This document shows positions 11,884-23,514 of a stretch of DNA of 64,000 nucleotides, piece by piece. How positions within the stretch are numbered: position 1 is the first letter of the stretch; each line of letters starts with the position of its first letter. The stretch lies in contig NC_062990.1 of assembly GCF_023078275.1 (NCBI RefSeq), forward strand, positions 6,401,549 to 6,465,548. The letters are read 5' to 3'. The notes below the pieces were generated by a model that saw only the letters and a program-made list of their open reading frames with translations, was not told where the DNA came from and ran no database searches. Source of the stretch: Leguminivora glycinivorella (lineage: Eukaryota > Arthropoda > Insecta > Lepidoptera > Tortricidae). The translations under genes and the position numbers were made by a program.

Positions 11884-12855
11884 TTACAGACGGCTAGAAA
11901 CCTTAGTGTTCTTGTAGGTGTTGATCTGTTCCTTCTTATCCTCGAAGTACTCGTTCAGCTCTTCAATTTTCTTGTCATCGAAGAGAGTGACCAGGTTGTA
12001 CAAGTAGACCTTCTGCTTGTAAGCGTAGTACTGGTACAGGATGGTGTCAGGAGCGTACGCGGTGGGTTGGGTCTGGAACTTGATAGGTGCCTGCTCACTG
12101 GTGCCATCTGCGTTCAGCTCGTAGAGACGTCCGTCAATCACAGCGAAAGCCTGGTTGACCAACACGGGAGGCCTGATAAGAGCTACCTTGCTGGGGTGCG
12201 TGGGAAGACCCTCAATCTTGTGCACGGTCTGGCCGTTGTAAGTGTAGAACTGGTGGTTTCCATCGTAGAAGAACATCATACCGTCGTAATCGAAAGCGAT
12301 GTCCCTAGCGTCTTTGACAGCCTCAACTTTAGTAGCGACCTTCTCACCTTCATTGTACTTGTACAGGACGTGGTCAGAAGTCAGGTAGTAAACGTGAGCG
12401 TGCTCAGTATCCACGGACATTCTGATGACGTTGTCGGTGACGGTGCCATATTTAGTGGCGGTCTGGTCGTGCTCGTTGTACTTGTAGATGCCGTCGCTGG
12501 CGCCGATGTAGACGATCTTGTTCTTGGCGTAGGTCACGCACTGTCCGTTCTCGAGGACCTTCTTGGTGACTCCGTTTTTGTAGGCGGAGACTCCTTTGTA
12601 GTCGTAAGTGCCATCGTTCTTGATGTCGGCTTCGACGAAGAAGACAGTGAGGGTGGTTTCGTCGGTATCTTCCTTGCTGTCTTCGGAGTAGTTGATCTGG
12701 TTGAGAGGGACGACGATGTCGACGATGTCGTGTTTGGCAGAGTAGATGGCTAAGGAGTCAGGGTAGAACTTCTTGGTGACGATGAGTTGCTTGTCGTTGC
12801 TCGGGGGAGCGGCGACGGCTAAGGCGACGAGGGCGGCGAGGATTATGAACTTCAT
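11884..12855 (-). CDS. Secreted ommochrome-binding-protein-like protein (copy 2, intact)
   Basis: Single open frame of 323 residues. The start at 12855 is preferred over an in-frame ATG 58 codons upstream because it begins with a clean signal peptide (MKFIILAALVALAVAAP) and lies downstream of a TATA box. The mature part shows repeated beta-propeller-like blades with a recurring [IV]Y-x-[YL] end: VYIGASDGIYKYN (115-127), VLYKYNEG (163-170), FYTYNG (203-208), RLYELNADG (243-251). Residues 290-323 form a charged, probably helical tail. This pattern resembles Manduca ommochrome-binding protein, a hemolymph protein that binds ommochrome pigment precursors. Family assignment is from remembered similarity, and ligand binding is not shown. 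Related genes lie on the same strand at 48761 and 63614. The gene sits between the facing TTAA ends of units A and B. It could instead be a storage-type or yellow-related secreted protein. Confidence 0.75.
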   Translation of the reverse strand: MKFIILAALVALAVAAPPSNDKQLIVTKKFYPDSLAIYSAKHDIVDIVVPLNQINYSEDSKEDTDETTLTVFFVEADIKNDGTYDYKGVSAYKNGVTKKVLENGQCVTYAKNKIVYIGASDGIYKYNEHDQTATKYGTVTDNVIRMSVDTEHAHVYYLTSDHVLYKYNEGEKVATKVEAVKDARDIAFDYDGMMFFYDGNHQFYTYNGQTVHKIEGLPTHPSKVALIRPPVLVNQAFAVIDGRLYELNADGTSEQAPIKFQTQPTAYAPDTILYQYYAYKQKVYLYNLVTLFDDKKIEELNEYFEDKKEQINTYKNTKVSSRL

Positions 12856-12863
12856 TTTGGAGT

Positions 12864-12865
12864 CT
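12864..12865 (-). promoter_or_regulatory. Possible 3' splice site just before the start codon
   Basis: On the minus strand CCTTTTTCTTCCAG lies 8 bases before the ATG. The third OBP-like gene has TTTTGTTTCCAG 7 bases before its ATG (49662-49663). A shared intron in the 5' leader is suggested, but no convincing donor lies between the TATA box and this site, so either the leader exon is further upstream or the motif is unused. Confidence 0.4.
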
Positions 12866-12964
12866 GGAAGAAAAAGGATACAGATAAATATCGTTGAGCG
12901 TAGTGGAGGTAGATCGTTGTGTGATCTGCTTAGGTTAAAGCTGGCACTAATTAGTTCTTTCTTT

Positions 12965-12972
12965 CTTTTATA
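12965..12972 (-). promoter_or_regulatory. TATA box of OBP-like copy 2
   Basis: TATAAAAG, 110 bases upstream of the start codon, conserved with copy 1 (441-448). It would give a leader of about 80 bases. Confidence 0.5.
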
Positions 12973-13598
12973 CGGCTCTGGCTGGACTGAGCAAAGTGGT
13001 GTACTCTTTTGTTGGAGACCAAGAAACAATAAGAACGTTTAGTGTATCTAAGTGTGCACCTAAAAATATTTCTACCAATATAACTTATTAAGTATTATCT
13101 TGTTGTTTTTCAAAAAACTAAAGAAATAAGTTTTTGTGTGAACCTCACTGGAATAATTAGGCATAAATTCAATTCATAAATTTAAGTCGACTGTGGGTTG
13201 TGGGTTAAATTGAGGCTGGCAACCTGTCACTGCAATGGCACAATTTCGATTTCTATCAACCTCTTTTTGCCAAGAGTGGCACTGAAACTTTAGTAGTTCA
13301 TGTGCTCTGCCTACCCCTTTATAGGATACCTACATGACTGATTATATGTATGTATGTGTATAAATTCAACTTTTTAAAAATGGATCAGTACGCGTATACA
13401 AATTGCTACAGACCGAAGCCGAATGGCGTCTTGTCTATGCAGAGCACTAAGGATCGCTCATGCATGCCGGTGAATGCGGAAGTCATTTATACATTTTATA
13501 ACAAAATAAAATATCCAAGTTTATGTCATGCTGTAAGTACATACTAAAAACACTTTTCCTGTTATTTAATAGAAAATTTTATTAAATGATGCATATTA

Positions 13599-13939
13599 TT
13601 TTAAGTTTTTTCGCCAAAAAATGCATTAGGGTTTATTTGTTTGGAATTCGATTTTCTAGTTAACCGATTTTAGTATAATTTACATAAATGTTGTACATAT
13701 AATGAAATATTTTTATATAGAGAAATAATTTACAGGTGTCATTAAAAAACTAATACTTACCTAAAAATAAAATTATTTGAAAATAAATTCGAATTAATTT
13801 TAGGTAATTTTAATTTTAGGGGAAAATTATTCCACGTCTTTAATGAAATTCTTAAATCAACATACCAATAGGTTTAGGTACGTTTTTTAAAATATTTTGC
13901 AAATAAATAAGTTAAAATCGTTGTTAGTATTAATCATTA
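13599..13939. mobile_element. 341-bp AT-rich segment present only in the right duplication copy
   Basis: In copy 1 the flanks join directly as GCATATTACTGAG. In copy 2 the segment is bordered by ATTA on both sides (13595-13598, 13936-13939), as expected for an insertion with a 4-bp duplication. A deletion between ATTA repeats in copy 1 is equally possible. No terminal repeats recognised. Confidence 0.45.
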
Positions 13940-14802
13940 CTGAGAAAATCATTTGAAAATATAGAGGACGTATTTGTAAGAAATTATTAATCAAATAAAA
14001 AAATACACACTTTTTTCAGAGAGCAATTAATATTCCTCTAATACTTTAATTTAAAAGCGTAGAGCCGCAAATTGCAAATAGTATAAAACAAATGTGTCAT
14101 TAGAAATAAAGGTAATTTTGCATTTTTAAATACTTATAAAAATAAATTATAAATCAAAATAAAAAATAATACAATAAAATAAATAATATAAAAGTTTCCT
14201 TACTTACCAGTTCCGTTGAGTTTTCGAAACGAACTGACTACATATCTCGCAAAATTCGTTTTTATCCTACCTCAGTTATGACCTAACTTGATAGCCTAAT
14301 TATTATCTCTTATTTTTAAACAAAAATAAGTTCCAAGGTACATGATACATAACCAGGTGGTTTGATAAATAATATGAAAACTTTCACAGCATTTCAGTTT
14401 TATAAATATTAATATAAGGTTGGATATAGCTTGTATATTTTTAATTATATTTAAAAAGTTTTCACTATACCTGTACGTGCAAAATCAAAGTGCATATCCT
14501 GGACAGGGACCTGGACCTATGCAATCATTTTAAATCTTACTATTACCTAAATAATGAAATAAAAACAAAAAACTAATGAAAAACAAAAGTAATGAAGGAT
14601 ATAAGCAAAATACGAACCGTTTCCGTAAAATATATGATACTTGTAACAAAAACTAAAAAAGCTACAAAATTATAATGGGCCCAGTAACGACTGGTTCTAA
14701 TAACTATATCATAATATTCAGTTAAATATTATGATATTAACAAAAATAAGCATGTCATTTGTCCTTATAAAAAATAAAAAAAACACATAATATTCATAAT
14801 AT

Positions 14803-14960
14803 TGTCTTCGGTTACCGCGATAGTTACTCATGAAATAAAACTATGGGAACGGATTAAATCGCGTATAATGAATTAATTTACAATTCATCCCGACGTTTCG
14901 AACACTTTACAGCGTTCGTGGTCAACGGGTGACAGGCTGACAGCATGAGCAACGCCATCT
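14803..14960 (-). mobile_element. Penelope-like retroelement fragment (hammerhead-like end)
   Basis: Read on the minus strand, GTTCGAAACGTCGGGATGAA follows CGAACGCTGTAAAG, with a nearby palindromic AATTGTAAATTAATT. I recognise this as the terminal block of dispersed lepidopteran Penelope-like elements, whose ends carry hammerhead-ribozyme-like cores. The catalytic CTGATGA box is not intact here. No coding part. Confidence 0.4.
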
Positions 14961-15586
14961 ATATTTACACGCCTACAAGAAATACGCCTATACGTTGTTA
15001 CTTTGTAACTCCGATAGATGGCGCCACTAAAGTTAATGTAAGGAACCCAAAGGAACTGAAGATTCCACAGTGCTGACCTACTTTCTTACTTATAAAATTA
15101 GGCATATTGCCTATTATCAAGAGTATAATAATATAGAATTATAATACATTTAATTTAAATTGCAAATTAAAAGTTTTCATCATTCTCTTATTGACACGAC
15201 TTATGTTTTATTATTAGCAGAATACTTACTTATTTAATGTATATTTATTTTCTCAACATTCAAAAATAGTAAAAAAGGAATTTGTCCAAAAATTACAAAA
15301 TTCATTTGCCTAATATTATTTGTTCATTTTACATAAAAAATACGTCAAAATCTTTCGGGTTATTCAGGCCCACTGTGTATGTTAACAAGTAAAGTTTCAT
15401 TACATTCATTACTATGATAGACATAATTTGGTTGGTACGTTACATAATATATTAATTTTCGACATGCGAGTACCGATTAGGGACATCAAAGTAAAAGGAT
15501 TTTCTTGGTATAAAAAGGGGTACAACTTGGTAACTTTATGTTATTAATTAACTTTTATTATGACTGTGAAGTCAAGCATACTACTA
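14961..15586. other. Intergenic, nothing recognised
   Basis: AT-rich sequence between the Penelope-like fragment and the inverted-repeat element. No gene seen. Confidence 0.4.
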
Positions 15587-16449
15587 CTGGGGACGCTATT
15601 GCACAACACCCTGCATTTTATGACTAAGCACTGAGACTTGGCACAGGTTGTTCCTTGGGTGGCCCTGAGTAGATAAAGATCGGGAGGCATCGAGAGCCCC
15701 CTTAATTTAGGAGGGAAGAGGGGGGGAAGGCTGGCGCCGCCGCGCTTCCTTTGAAACCATATTTCTCTAAAACTATACAAAATAGGGCATGCGATATATC
15801 ATTTTCGGATAAATGAAGGACAAAGAATTCATTTTTGGAACAAAAAAAATGTATTTTAGAACAAAAATACAAAATAAAATGGGAAAATCTGAAAACGAAA
15901 TTTTTTTTATACATATTAATGCACATTTTATGAAAACTGTAATGGTTTTTTCTAAATAAAAAATATTGTTTAATAGCTCCATTTATCTAGTTTTAGAAAA
16001 TGTATAATTTGTTATAGAAATATATTATAGGACGAGTGATAAAAAATAATTTACATCGCCCGATAGGGTGATTTGAATGCTCATTTCAATAAGTTTTGTC
16101 AATGATTTCAGGTATAATCACTATTTTTAACACACGAAAGCCGTAATCATTGTAGTTTATGGCTATTTTAGTGATTAATGTACTTAAAATATAAAAAAAT
16201 ACAAAAATTTTAAAAAATATTAAAAATGTGATAATTTTTTTTAACATTATCCTATTTTGTTCTTTCTACACAATATATATCTAAAAGCAATAAATATCAA
16301 TACAAAGCCACATTTATACAGTTTATAAAAATATATAGTTTGTTATATAAATATATTACGAAACGCGAGATAAAAAATAATGAAAATGAAAATTTTAATG
16401 TACGGGTCAGCTTGCATTATTCGATGAGGTGAGGTAAAGGTACTACCCG
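15587..16449 (+). repeat. Left inverted arm
   Basis: Reverse match of 25455-26324, for example the segments reading ATCGGGAGGCATCGAGAGCC (15679) and ACGGGTCAGCTTG (near 16404). Short open frames within both arms are non-coding. Confidence 0.8.
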
Positions 16450-16853
16450 CTATGCAGTGGAGTTCGTCTAGTAATACATAAATATACTTATTCTAATAAC
16501 GTTTACACATGTAGGTATATCACGACCCAGTACAGAAAATTGTAAAAGTCCTATAATATAGTTTATTTTGATTGTAAAATAAAATTGCATGTGACTTATA
16601 TTGCAAAAAAATGTCTTAATCACGTTCTCCTCTCCTAAAGCAGTTCTGCATGCATAGGCTTGAAGATTTTTTAGTTATACTAGCAGAATTTAGTTACTTC
16701 CTTTGGGCCCCCTTAAATCGGTTTTACCCATCCATAAAAGATAAAATAAAAATCGTCATATTCTTCCTTTCAGTATCAATGATAGTTAGTTATTGCGCAA
16801 TAGTGCCATAAAAAATAAACTATATTCGTATTAGCATCAAACATTAATGATTT
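16450..16853. other. ~400-bp unique DNA between the left arm and unit B
   Basis: No gene or known repeat. Together with unit B and 24296-24370 it makes up the segment that splits the left arm of the 15587-26324 element. TACT occurs at both junctions (about 16447-16450 and 24371-24374). Confidence 0.4.
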
Positions 16854-16999
16854 TTAACACGCTTTTATTAGGTCGTCGTGTATGTAACTATGTATGTAAT
16901 GGAATCTGCGGAAGCTAATTTAACCATCTTCCAGGAGTCGTAGCGTAATGAAAATTGGCAGCTATATGTAGTTCCGATGACAATACAATAATATGGTAC

Positions 17000-17755
17000 T
17001 GTTGAGCTGATCTGATGATGGAGTCGGAAGATATGAACTGGAACTACATGATGGAACCTCGTATCATAGCCGTTTTTGGGTTTCTTAGAAAAGTCTTGTA
17101 ATGAAATTTGACTACAATTAGGTTTCAAGGTCTGATGATGAAGCCGAAAGATATGAACTGGAACTACATGATGGAACATCGTATCATAGCTGTTTTTGGG
17201 TTTCTTAGAAAAGTCTTGTAATGAACTTTGACTACGATTAGGTTTCAAGGTCTGATGATGGAGCCGGAAGATATGAACTGGAACTACATCATGGAACATC
17301 GTATCATAGCTGTTTTTGGGCTTCTTAGGAAAGTCTTGTAATGAACTTTGACTACAATTAGGTTTCAAGGTCTGATGATGGAGCCGGAAGATATGAGCTG
17401 GAACTACATGATGGAACATCGTATCATAGCTGTTTTTGGGCTTCTTAGAAAAGTCTTGTAATGAACTTTGACTACGATTAAGTTTCAAGGTCTGATGATG
17501 GAGCCGGAAGATATGAACTGGAACTACATGATAGAACATCGTATCATAGCTGTATTTGGGCTTCTTAGAAAAGTCTTGTAATGAACTTTGACTACGATTA
17601 GAATTCAAGGTCTGATGATGGAGCCGGAAGATATGAACTGGAACTACATGATAGAACATCGTATCATAGCTGTTTTTGGGCTTCTTAGAAAAGTCTTGTA
17701 ATGAACTATGACTACGATTAGGTTTCAAGGCCTGATGATGGTGCCGGAAGATAAG
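17000..17755 (-). repeat. Array of 120-bp monomers (unit B)
   Basis: About 6.3 copies, same monomer as unit A. The minus frame 16868-17893 stays open through array and tail, as in the other three units. Confidence 0.9.
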
Positions 17756-17769
17756 AACAGAAAAAAAAA

Positions 17770-20700
17770 AGGGGGGGGCTCGAGGGGGAAGCATGAAAGA
17801 AAGATCAACGTAGTATTTAAAATAAGTTGGGTTAGCGTTTTCTTGTGTCCTTTCAGAGCAAATAAAGGGGGCTCGGGGGCGAAGCCCCCGCATAAAAGAA
17901 AGATCAACGTTGTATTTAAAATAAGTTTGGTTAAGGTATTCTTGTGATCCTTAAGAGTAAAGAAAAGGGGGGCTAGGGGGGCGAAGCCCCCCGCATGAAA
18001 GAAAGATCAACGTAGTATTTAGAATAAGTTGGGTTAGCGTTTTCTTGTGAGCTTTAAGAGCAAACAAAGGGGGGCTCGGGGGGCGAAGCCCTCCGCATGA
18101 AAGAAAGATCAACGTAGTATTTAAGATAAGTTGGGTTAGCGTTTTCTTGTGACCTTTAAGAGTAAACAAAGGGGGGCTCGGGGGGCGAAGCCCCCCGCAA
18201 AAAGAAAGATTAACGTAGTATTTAAAATAAGTTGGGTTAGTGTTTTCTTGTGACCTTTCAGAGCAAACAAAGGGGGGCTCGGGGGCGAAGCCCCCCGCAT
18301 AAAAGAAAGATCAACGTTGTATTTAAAATAAGTTGGGTTAAGGTTTTCTTGTGATCCTTAAGAGTAAAGAAAAGGCCCCCGCATGAAAGAAAGATCAACG
18401 TAATATTTAGAATAAGTTGGGTTAGCGTTTTCTTGTGACCTTTAAGAGCAAACAAAGGGGGGCTCGGGGGGCGAAGCCACCCGCATGAAAGAAAGATCAA
18501 CGTACTATTTATAATAAGTTGGGTTAGCGTTTTCTTGTGACCTTTAAGAGCATACAAAGGGGGGCTCGGGGGGCGAAGCCCCCCGCATGAAAGAAAGATC
18601 AACGTAGTAGTTAAGATAAGTTGGGTTAGCGTTTTCTTGTGACCTTTAAGAGCAAACAAAGGGGGCTCGGGGGCGAAGCCCCCGCATGAAAGAAAGATCA
18701 ACGTTGTATTTAGAATAAGTTGGGTTAGCGTTTTCTTGTGACCTTTAAGAGCAAACAAAGGGGGGGCTCGGGGGGCGAAGCCCCCCGCATGAAAGAAAGA
18801 TCAACGTAGTATTTAAGATAAGTTGGGTTAGCGTTTTCTTGTGACATTTAAGAGCAAACAAAGGGGGGCTCGGGGGGCGAAGCCCCCCGCATGAAAGAAA
18901 GATCAACGTTGTATTTAAAATAAGTTGGTTTAGGGTTTTCTTGTGATCCTTAAGAGCAAACAAAGGGGGGCTCGGGGGGCGAAGCCCCCCGCATGAAAGA
19001 AAGATCAACGTAGTATTTATAATAAGTTGGGTTAGCGTTTTCTTGTGACTTTTAAGAGCAAACAAAGGGGGGCTCGGGGGCGAAGCCCCCGCATGAAAGA
19101 AAGATCAACGTAGTAGTTAAGATAAGTTAGGTTAGCGTTTTCTTGTGACCTTTAAGAGCAAACAAAGGGGGGCTCGGGGGGCGAAGCCCCCGCGTGAAAG
19201 AAAGATCAACGTAGTATTTAAGATAAGTTGGGTTAGCGTTTTCTTGTGACCTTTAAGAGTAAACAAAGGGGGGCTCGGGGGGCTTCGCCCCCCGCATAAA
19301 AGAAAGATCAACGTTGTATTTAAAATAAGTTGGGTTAAAGTTTTCTTGTGATCCTTAAGAGTAAAGAAAAGGCCCCCGCATGAAAGAAAGATCAACGTAG
19401 TATTTAGAATAAGTTGGGTTAGCGTTTTCTTGTGACCTTTAAGAGCAAACAAAGGGGGCTCGGGGGCGAAGCCCCCGCATGAAAGAAAGATCAACGTTGT
19501 ATTTAGAATAAGTTGGGTTAGCGTTTTCTTGTGACCTTTAAGAGCAAACAAAGGGGGCTCGAGGGGCGAAGCCCCCGCATGAAAGAAAGATCAACGTAGT
19601 ATTTAAGATAAGTTGGGTTAGCGTTTTCTTGTGACATTTAAGAGCAAACAAAGGGGGCTCGGGGGCGAAGCCCCCGCATGAAAGAAAGATCAACGTTGTA
19701 TTTAAAATAAGTTGGTTTAGGGTTTTCTTGTGATCCTTAAGAGCAAACAAAGGGGGCTCGGGGGCGAAGCCCCCGCATGAAAGAAAGATCAACGTAGTAT
19801 TTATAATAAGTTGGGTTAGCGTTTTCTTGTGACTTTTAAGAGCAAACAAAGGGGGGCTCGGGGGCGAAGCCCCCGCATGAAAGAAAGATCAACGTAGTAG
19901 TTAAGATAAGTTAGGTTAGCGTTTTCTTGTTACCTTTAAGAGCAAACAAAGGGGGCTCGGGGGCGAAGCCCCCGCGTGAAAGAAAGATCAACGTAGTATT
20001 TAAGATAAGTTGGGTTAGCGTTTTCTTGTGACCTTTAAGAGTAAACAAAGGGGGGCTCGGGGGGCTTCGCCCCCCGCATAAAAGAAAGATCAACGTTGTA
20101 TTTAAAATAAGTTGGGTTAAAGTTTTCTTGTGATCCTTAAGAGTAAAGAAAAGGCCCCCGCATGAAAGAAAGATCAACGTAGTATTTAGAATAAGTTGGG
20201 TTAGCGTTTTCTTGTGACCTTTAAGAGCAAACAAAGGGGGGCTCGGAGGGCGAAGCCCCCCGCATGAAAGAAAGATCAATGTAGTATTTAGAATAAGTTG
20301 GGTTAGCGTTTTCTTGTGACCTTTAAGAGCAAACAAAGGGGGGGCTCGGGGGGCGAAGCCCCCGCATGAAAGAAAGATCAACGTAGTATTTAAGATAAGT
20401 TGGGTTAGCGTTTTCTTGTGACCTTTAAGAGTAAACAAAGGGGGCTCGGGGGCTTCGCCCCCGCATAAAAGAAAGATTAACGTAGTATTTAAAATAAGTT
20501 GGGTTAGCGTTTTCTTGTGACCTTTCAGAGCAAACAAAGGGGGCTCGGGGGCGAAGCCCCCGCATAAAAGAAAGATCAACGTTGTATTTAAAATAAGTTG
20601 GGTTAAAGTTTTCTTGTGATCCTTAAGAGTAAAGAAAAGGCCCCCGCATGAAAGAAAGATCAACGTAGTATTTAGAATAAGTTGGGTTAGCGTTTTCTTG

Positions 20701-23145
20701 TGACCTTTAAGAGCAAACAAAGGGGGGCTCGGGGGGCAAAGCCCCCCGCATGAAAGAAAGATCAACGTTGTGTTTAGAATAAGTTGGGTTAGCGTTTTCT
20801 TGTGACCTTTAAGAGCAAACAAAGGGGGCTCGGGGGGCGAAGCCCCCCGCATGAAAGAAAGATCAACGTAGTATTTAAGATAAGTTGGGTTAGCGTTTTC
20901 TTGTGACATTTAAGAGCAAACAAAGGGGGGCTCGGGGGCCGAAGCCCCCCGCATGAAAGAAAGATCAACGTTGTATTTAAAATAAGTTGGTTTAGGGTTT
21001 TCTTGTGATCCTTAAGAGCAAACAAAGGGGGGCTCGGGGGGCGAAGCCCCCCGCATGAAGGAAAGATCAACGTAGTATTTAAGATAAGTTGGGTTAGCGT
21101 TTTCTTGTGATATTTAAGAGCAAACAAAGGGGGCTCGGGGGCGAAGCCCCCGCATGAAAGAAAGATCAACGTTGTATTTAAAATAAGTTGGTTTAGGGTT
21201 TTCTTGTGTTCCTTAAGAGTAAAGAAAAGGGGGGCTCGGAGGGCGAAGCCCCGGGGCCATGAAAGAAAGATCAACGTAGTATTTAAGATAAGTTGGGTTA
21301 GCGTTTTCTTGTGACCTTTAAGAGCAAACAAAGGGGGGCTCGGGGGGCGAAGCCCCCAGCATGAAAGAAAGATCAACGTTGTATTTAAAATAAGTTGGTT
21401 TAGGGTTTTCTTGTGATCCTTAAGAGTAAAGAAAAGGGGGGCTCGGGGTGCGAAGCCCCCCGCATGAAAGAAAGATCAACGTAGTATTTAAGATAAGTTG
21501 GGTTAGCGTTTTCTTGTGACCTTTAAGAGTAAACAAAGGGGGCTCGGGGGCTTCGCCCCCGCATAAAAGAAAGATTAACGTAGTATTTAAAATAAGTTGG
21601 GTTAGCGTTTTCTTGTGACCTTTCAGAGCAAACAAAGGGGGGCTCGGGGGGCGAAGCCCCCCGCATAAAAGAAAGATCAACGTTGTATTTAAAATAAGTT
21701 GGGTTAAAGTTTTCTTGTGATCCTTAAGAGTAAAGAAAAGGCCCCCGCATGAAAGAAAGATCAACGTAGTATTTAGAATAAGTTGGGTTAGCGTTTTCTT
21801 GTGACCTTTAAGAGCAAACAAAGGGGGCTCGGGGGCGAAGCCCCCGCATGAAAGAAAGATCAATGTAGTATTTAGAATAAGTTGGGTTAGCGTTTTCTTG
21901 TGACCTTTAAGAGCAAACAAAGGGGGGGCTCGGGGGGCAAAGCCCCCCGCATGAAAGAAAGATCAACGTAGTATTTAAGATAAGTTGGGTTAGCGTTTTC
22001 TTGTGACCTTTAAGAGCAAACAAAGGGGGGGCTCGGGGGCGAAGCCCCCGCATAAAAGAAAGATCAACGTTGTTTTTAAAATAAGTTGGGTTAGCGTTTT
22101 CTTGTGACCTTTAAGAGCAAACAAAGGGGGCTCGGGGGGCGAAGCCCCCCGCATGAAAGAAAGATCAACGTTGTATTTTAAATAAGTTGGGTTAGCGTTT
22201 TCTTGTGACCTTTAAGAGGAAACAAAGGGGGCTCGGGGGCGAAGCCCCCCGCATGTAAGAAAGATCAACGTAGTATTTAAAATAAGTTGGGTTAGGGTTT
22301 TCTTGTGATCCTTAAGAGTAACGAAAAGGGGGGCTCGGGGGGCGAAGCCCCCAGCATAAAAGAAAGATTAACGTAGTATTTAAAATAAGTTGGGTTAGCG
22401 TTTTCTTGTGACCTTTAAGAGCAAACAAAGGGGCTCGGGGGCGAAGCCCCTGCATAAAAGAAAGATCAACGTTGTTTTTAAAAAAAGTTGGGTTAGCGTT
22501 TTCTTGTGACCTTTAAGAGCAAACAAAGGGGGCTCGGGGGCGAAGCCCCCGCATGAAAGAAAGATCAACGTTGTATTTTAAATAAGTTGGTTTAGGGTTT
22601 TCTTGTGACCCTTAAGAGTAACGAAAAGGGGGGCTCGGGGGGCGAAGCCCCCCGCATAAAAGAAAGATCAACGTAGTATTTAAAATAAGTTGGGTTAGGG
22701 TTTTCTTGTGACCTTTAAGAGCAAACAAAGGGGGCTCGGGGGCGAAACCCCCGCATGAAAGAAAGATCAACGTAGTATTTAAGATAAGTTGGGTTAGTGT
22801 TTTCTTGTGACTTTTAAGAGCAAACAAAGGGGGGCTCGGGGGGCGAAGCCCCCCGCATAAAAAAAGATAAACGTTGTATTTAAAATAAGTTGGGTTAGGG
22901 TTTTCTTGTTACCCTTAAGAGTAACGAAAAGGGGGGCTCGGGGGGCGAAGCCCCCCGCATAAAAGAAAGATTAACGTAGTATTTAAAATAAGTTGGGTTA
23001 GCGTTTTCTTGTGACCTTTCAGAGCAAACAAAGGGGGGCTCGGGGGGCAAAGCCCCCCGCATAAAAGAAAGATCAACGTTGTATTTAAAATAAGTTGGGT
23101 AATGGTTTTCCTGTGACCCTTAAGTGCAAATAAAGGGGGCTCGGC
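17770..23145 (-). repeat. Array of ~99-bp GC-hairpin monomers (unit B)
   Basis: About 54 monomers. Near-identical multi-monomer blocks recur (19050-19400 versus 19850-20180, about 780 bp apart), showing recent higher-order amplification. Hairpin-lacking monomers lie at about 18370, 19370, 20150, 20637 and 21742. Monomers with the loop inverted (CTTCG instead of CGAAG on this strand) lie near 19280, 20062, 20455 and 21548. Confidence 0.9.
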
Positions 23146-23514
23146 AAAAAAGAAATACTTAAATTTTGTTTGAATTAGTTGAAATGTGACAATATTTTCT
23201 AATCGAGTCAAACAAAATCCCACTAGCTGAGAGCTTCAAAACAATGTATGGCGAAAATATGTCTCTCTAATGTCTTCAAAAAGTCCGCGATGGCACATGT
23301 CTATATTGTCTATCTTTTACGGATAACTTACTAGGTATAAACATTTTTATGATAATACCGTAATAAGAAGGTAGCCGCTAGTTATTATTAAGTAGCAATT
23401 AGCAATAAGTACACGTTAAGCCACAAATGGCATGTAAAATCCGCCTACTTGAAATAATTTTATGTATAAATGTTAAAAGGTATTTATTTAATTATTAATG
23501 ACTAAAAAGTATAA

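Larger units (their letters stand above)
12524..14800. repeat. Tandem segmental duplication, right copy
   Basis: Counterpart of 1-1900. It is longer because of extra segments at 13599-13939 and about 14503-14625. Homology ends at about 14800, where a Penelope-like fragment begins. Confidence 0.85.

Noticed and set aside
11737..12753. 338-codon open frame on the plus strand
   Set aside because: It lies entirely antisense to the OBP-like coding sequence; its Val/Asp-rich composition is the mirror of codon usage in the real gene.
12856..13029. 58-residue N-terminal extension of the intact OBP-like protein
   Set aside because: Would place a signal peptide internally and would be translated from sequence spanning the TATA box and a splice-acceptor-like site.
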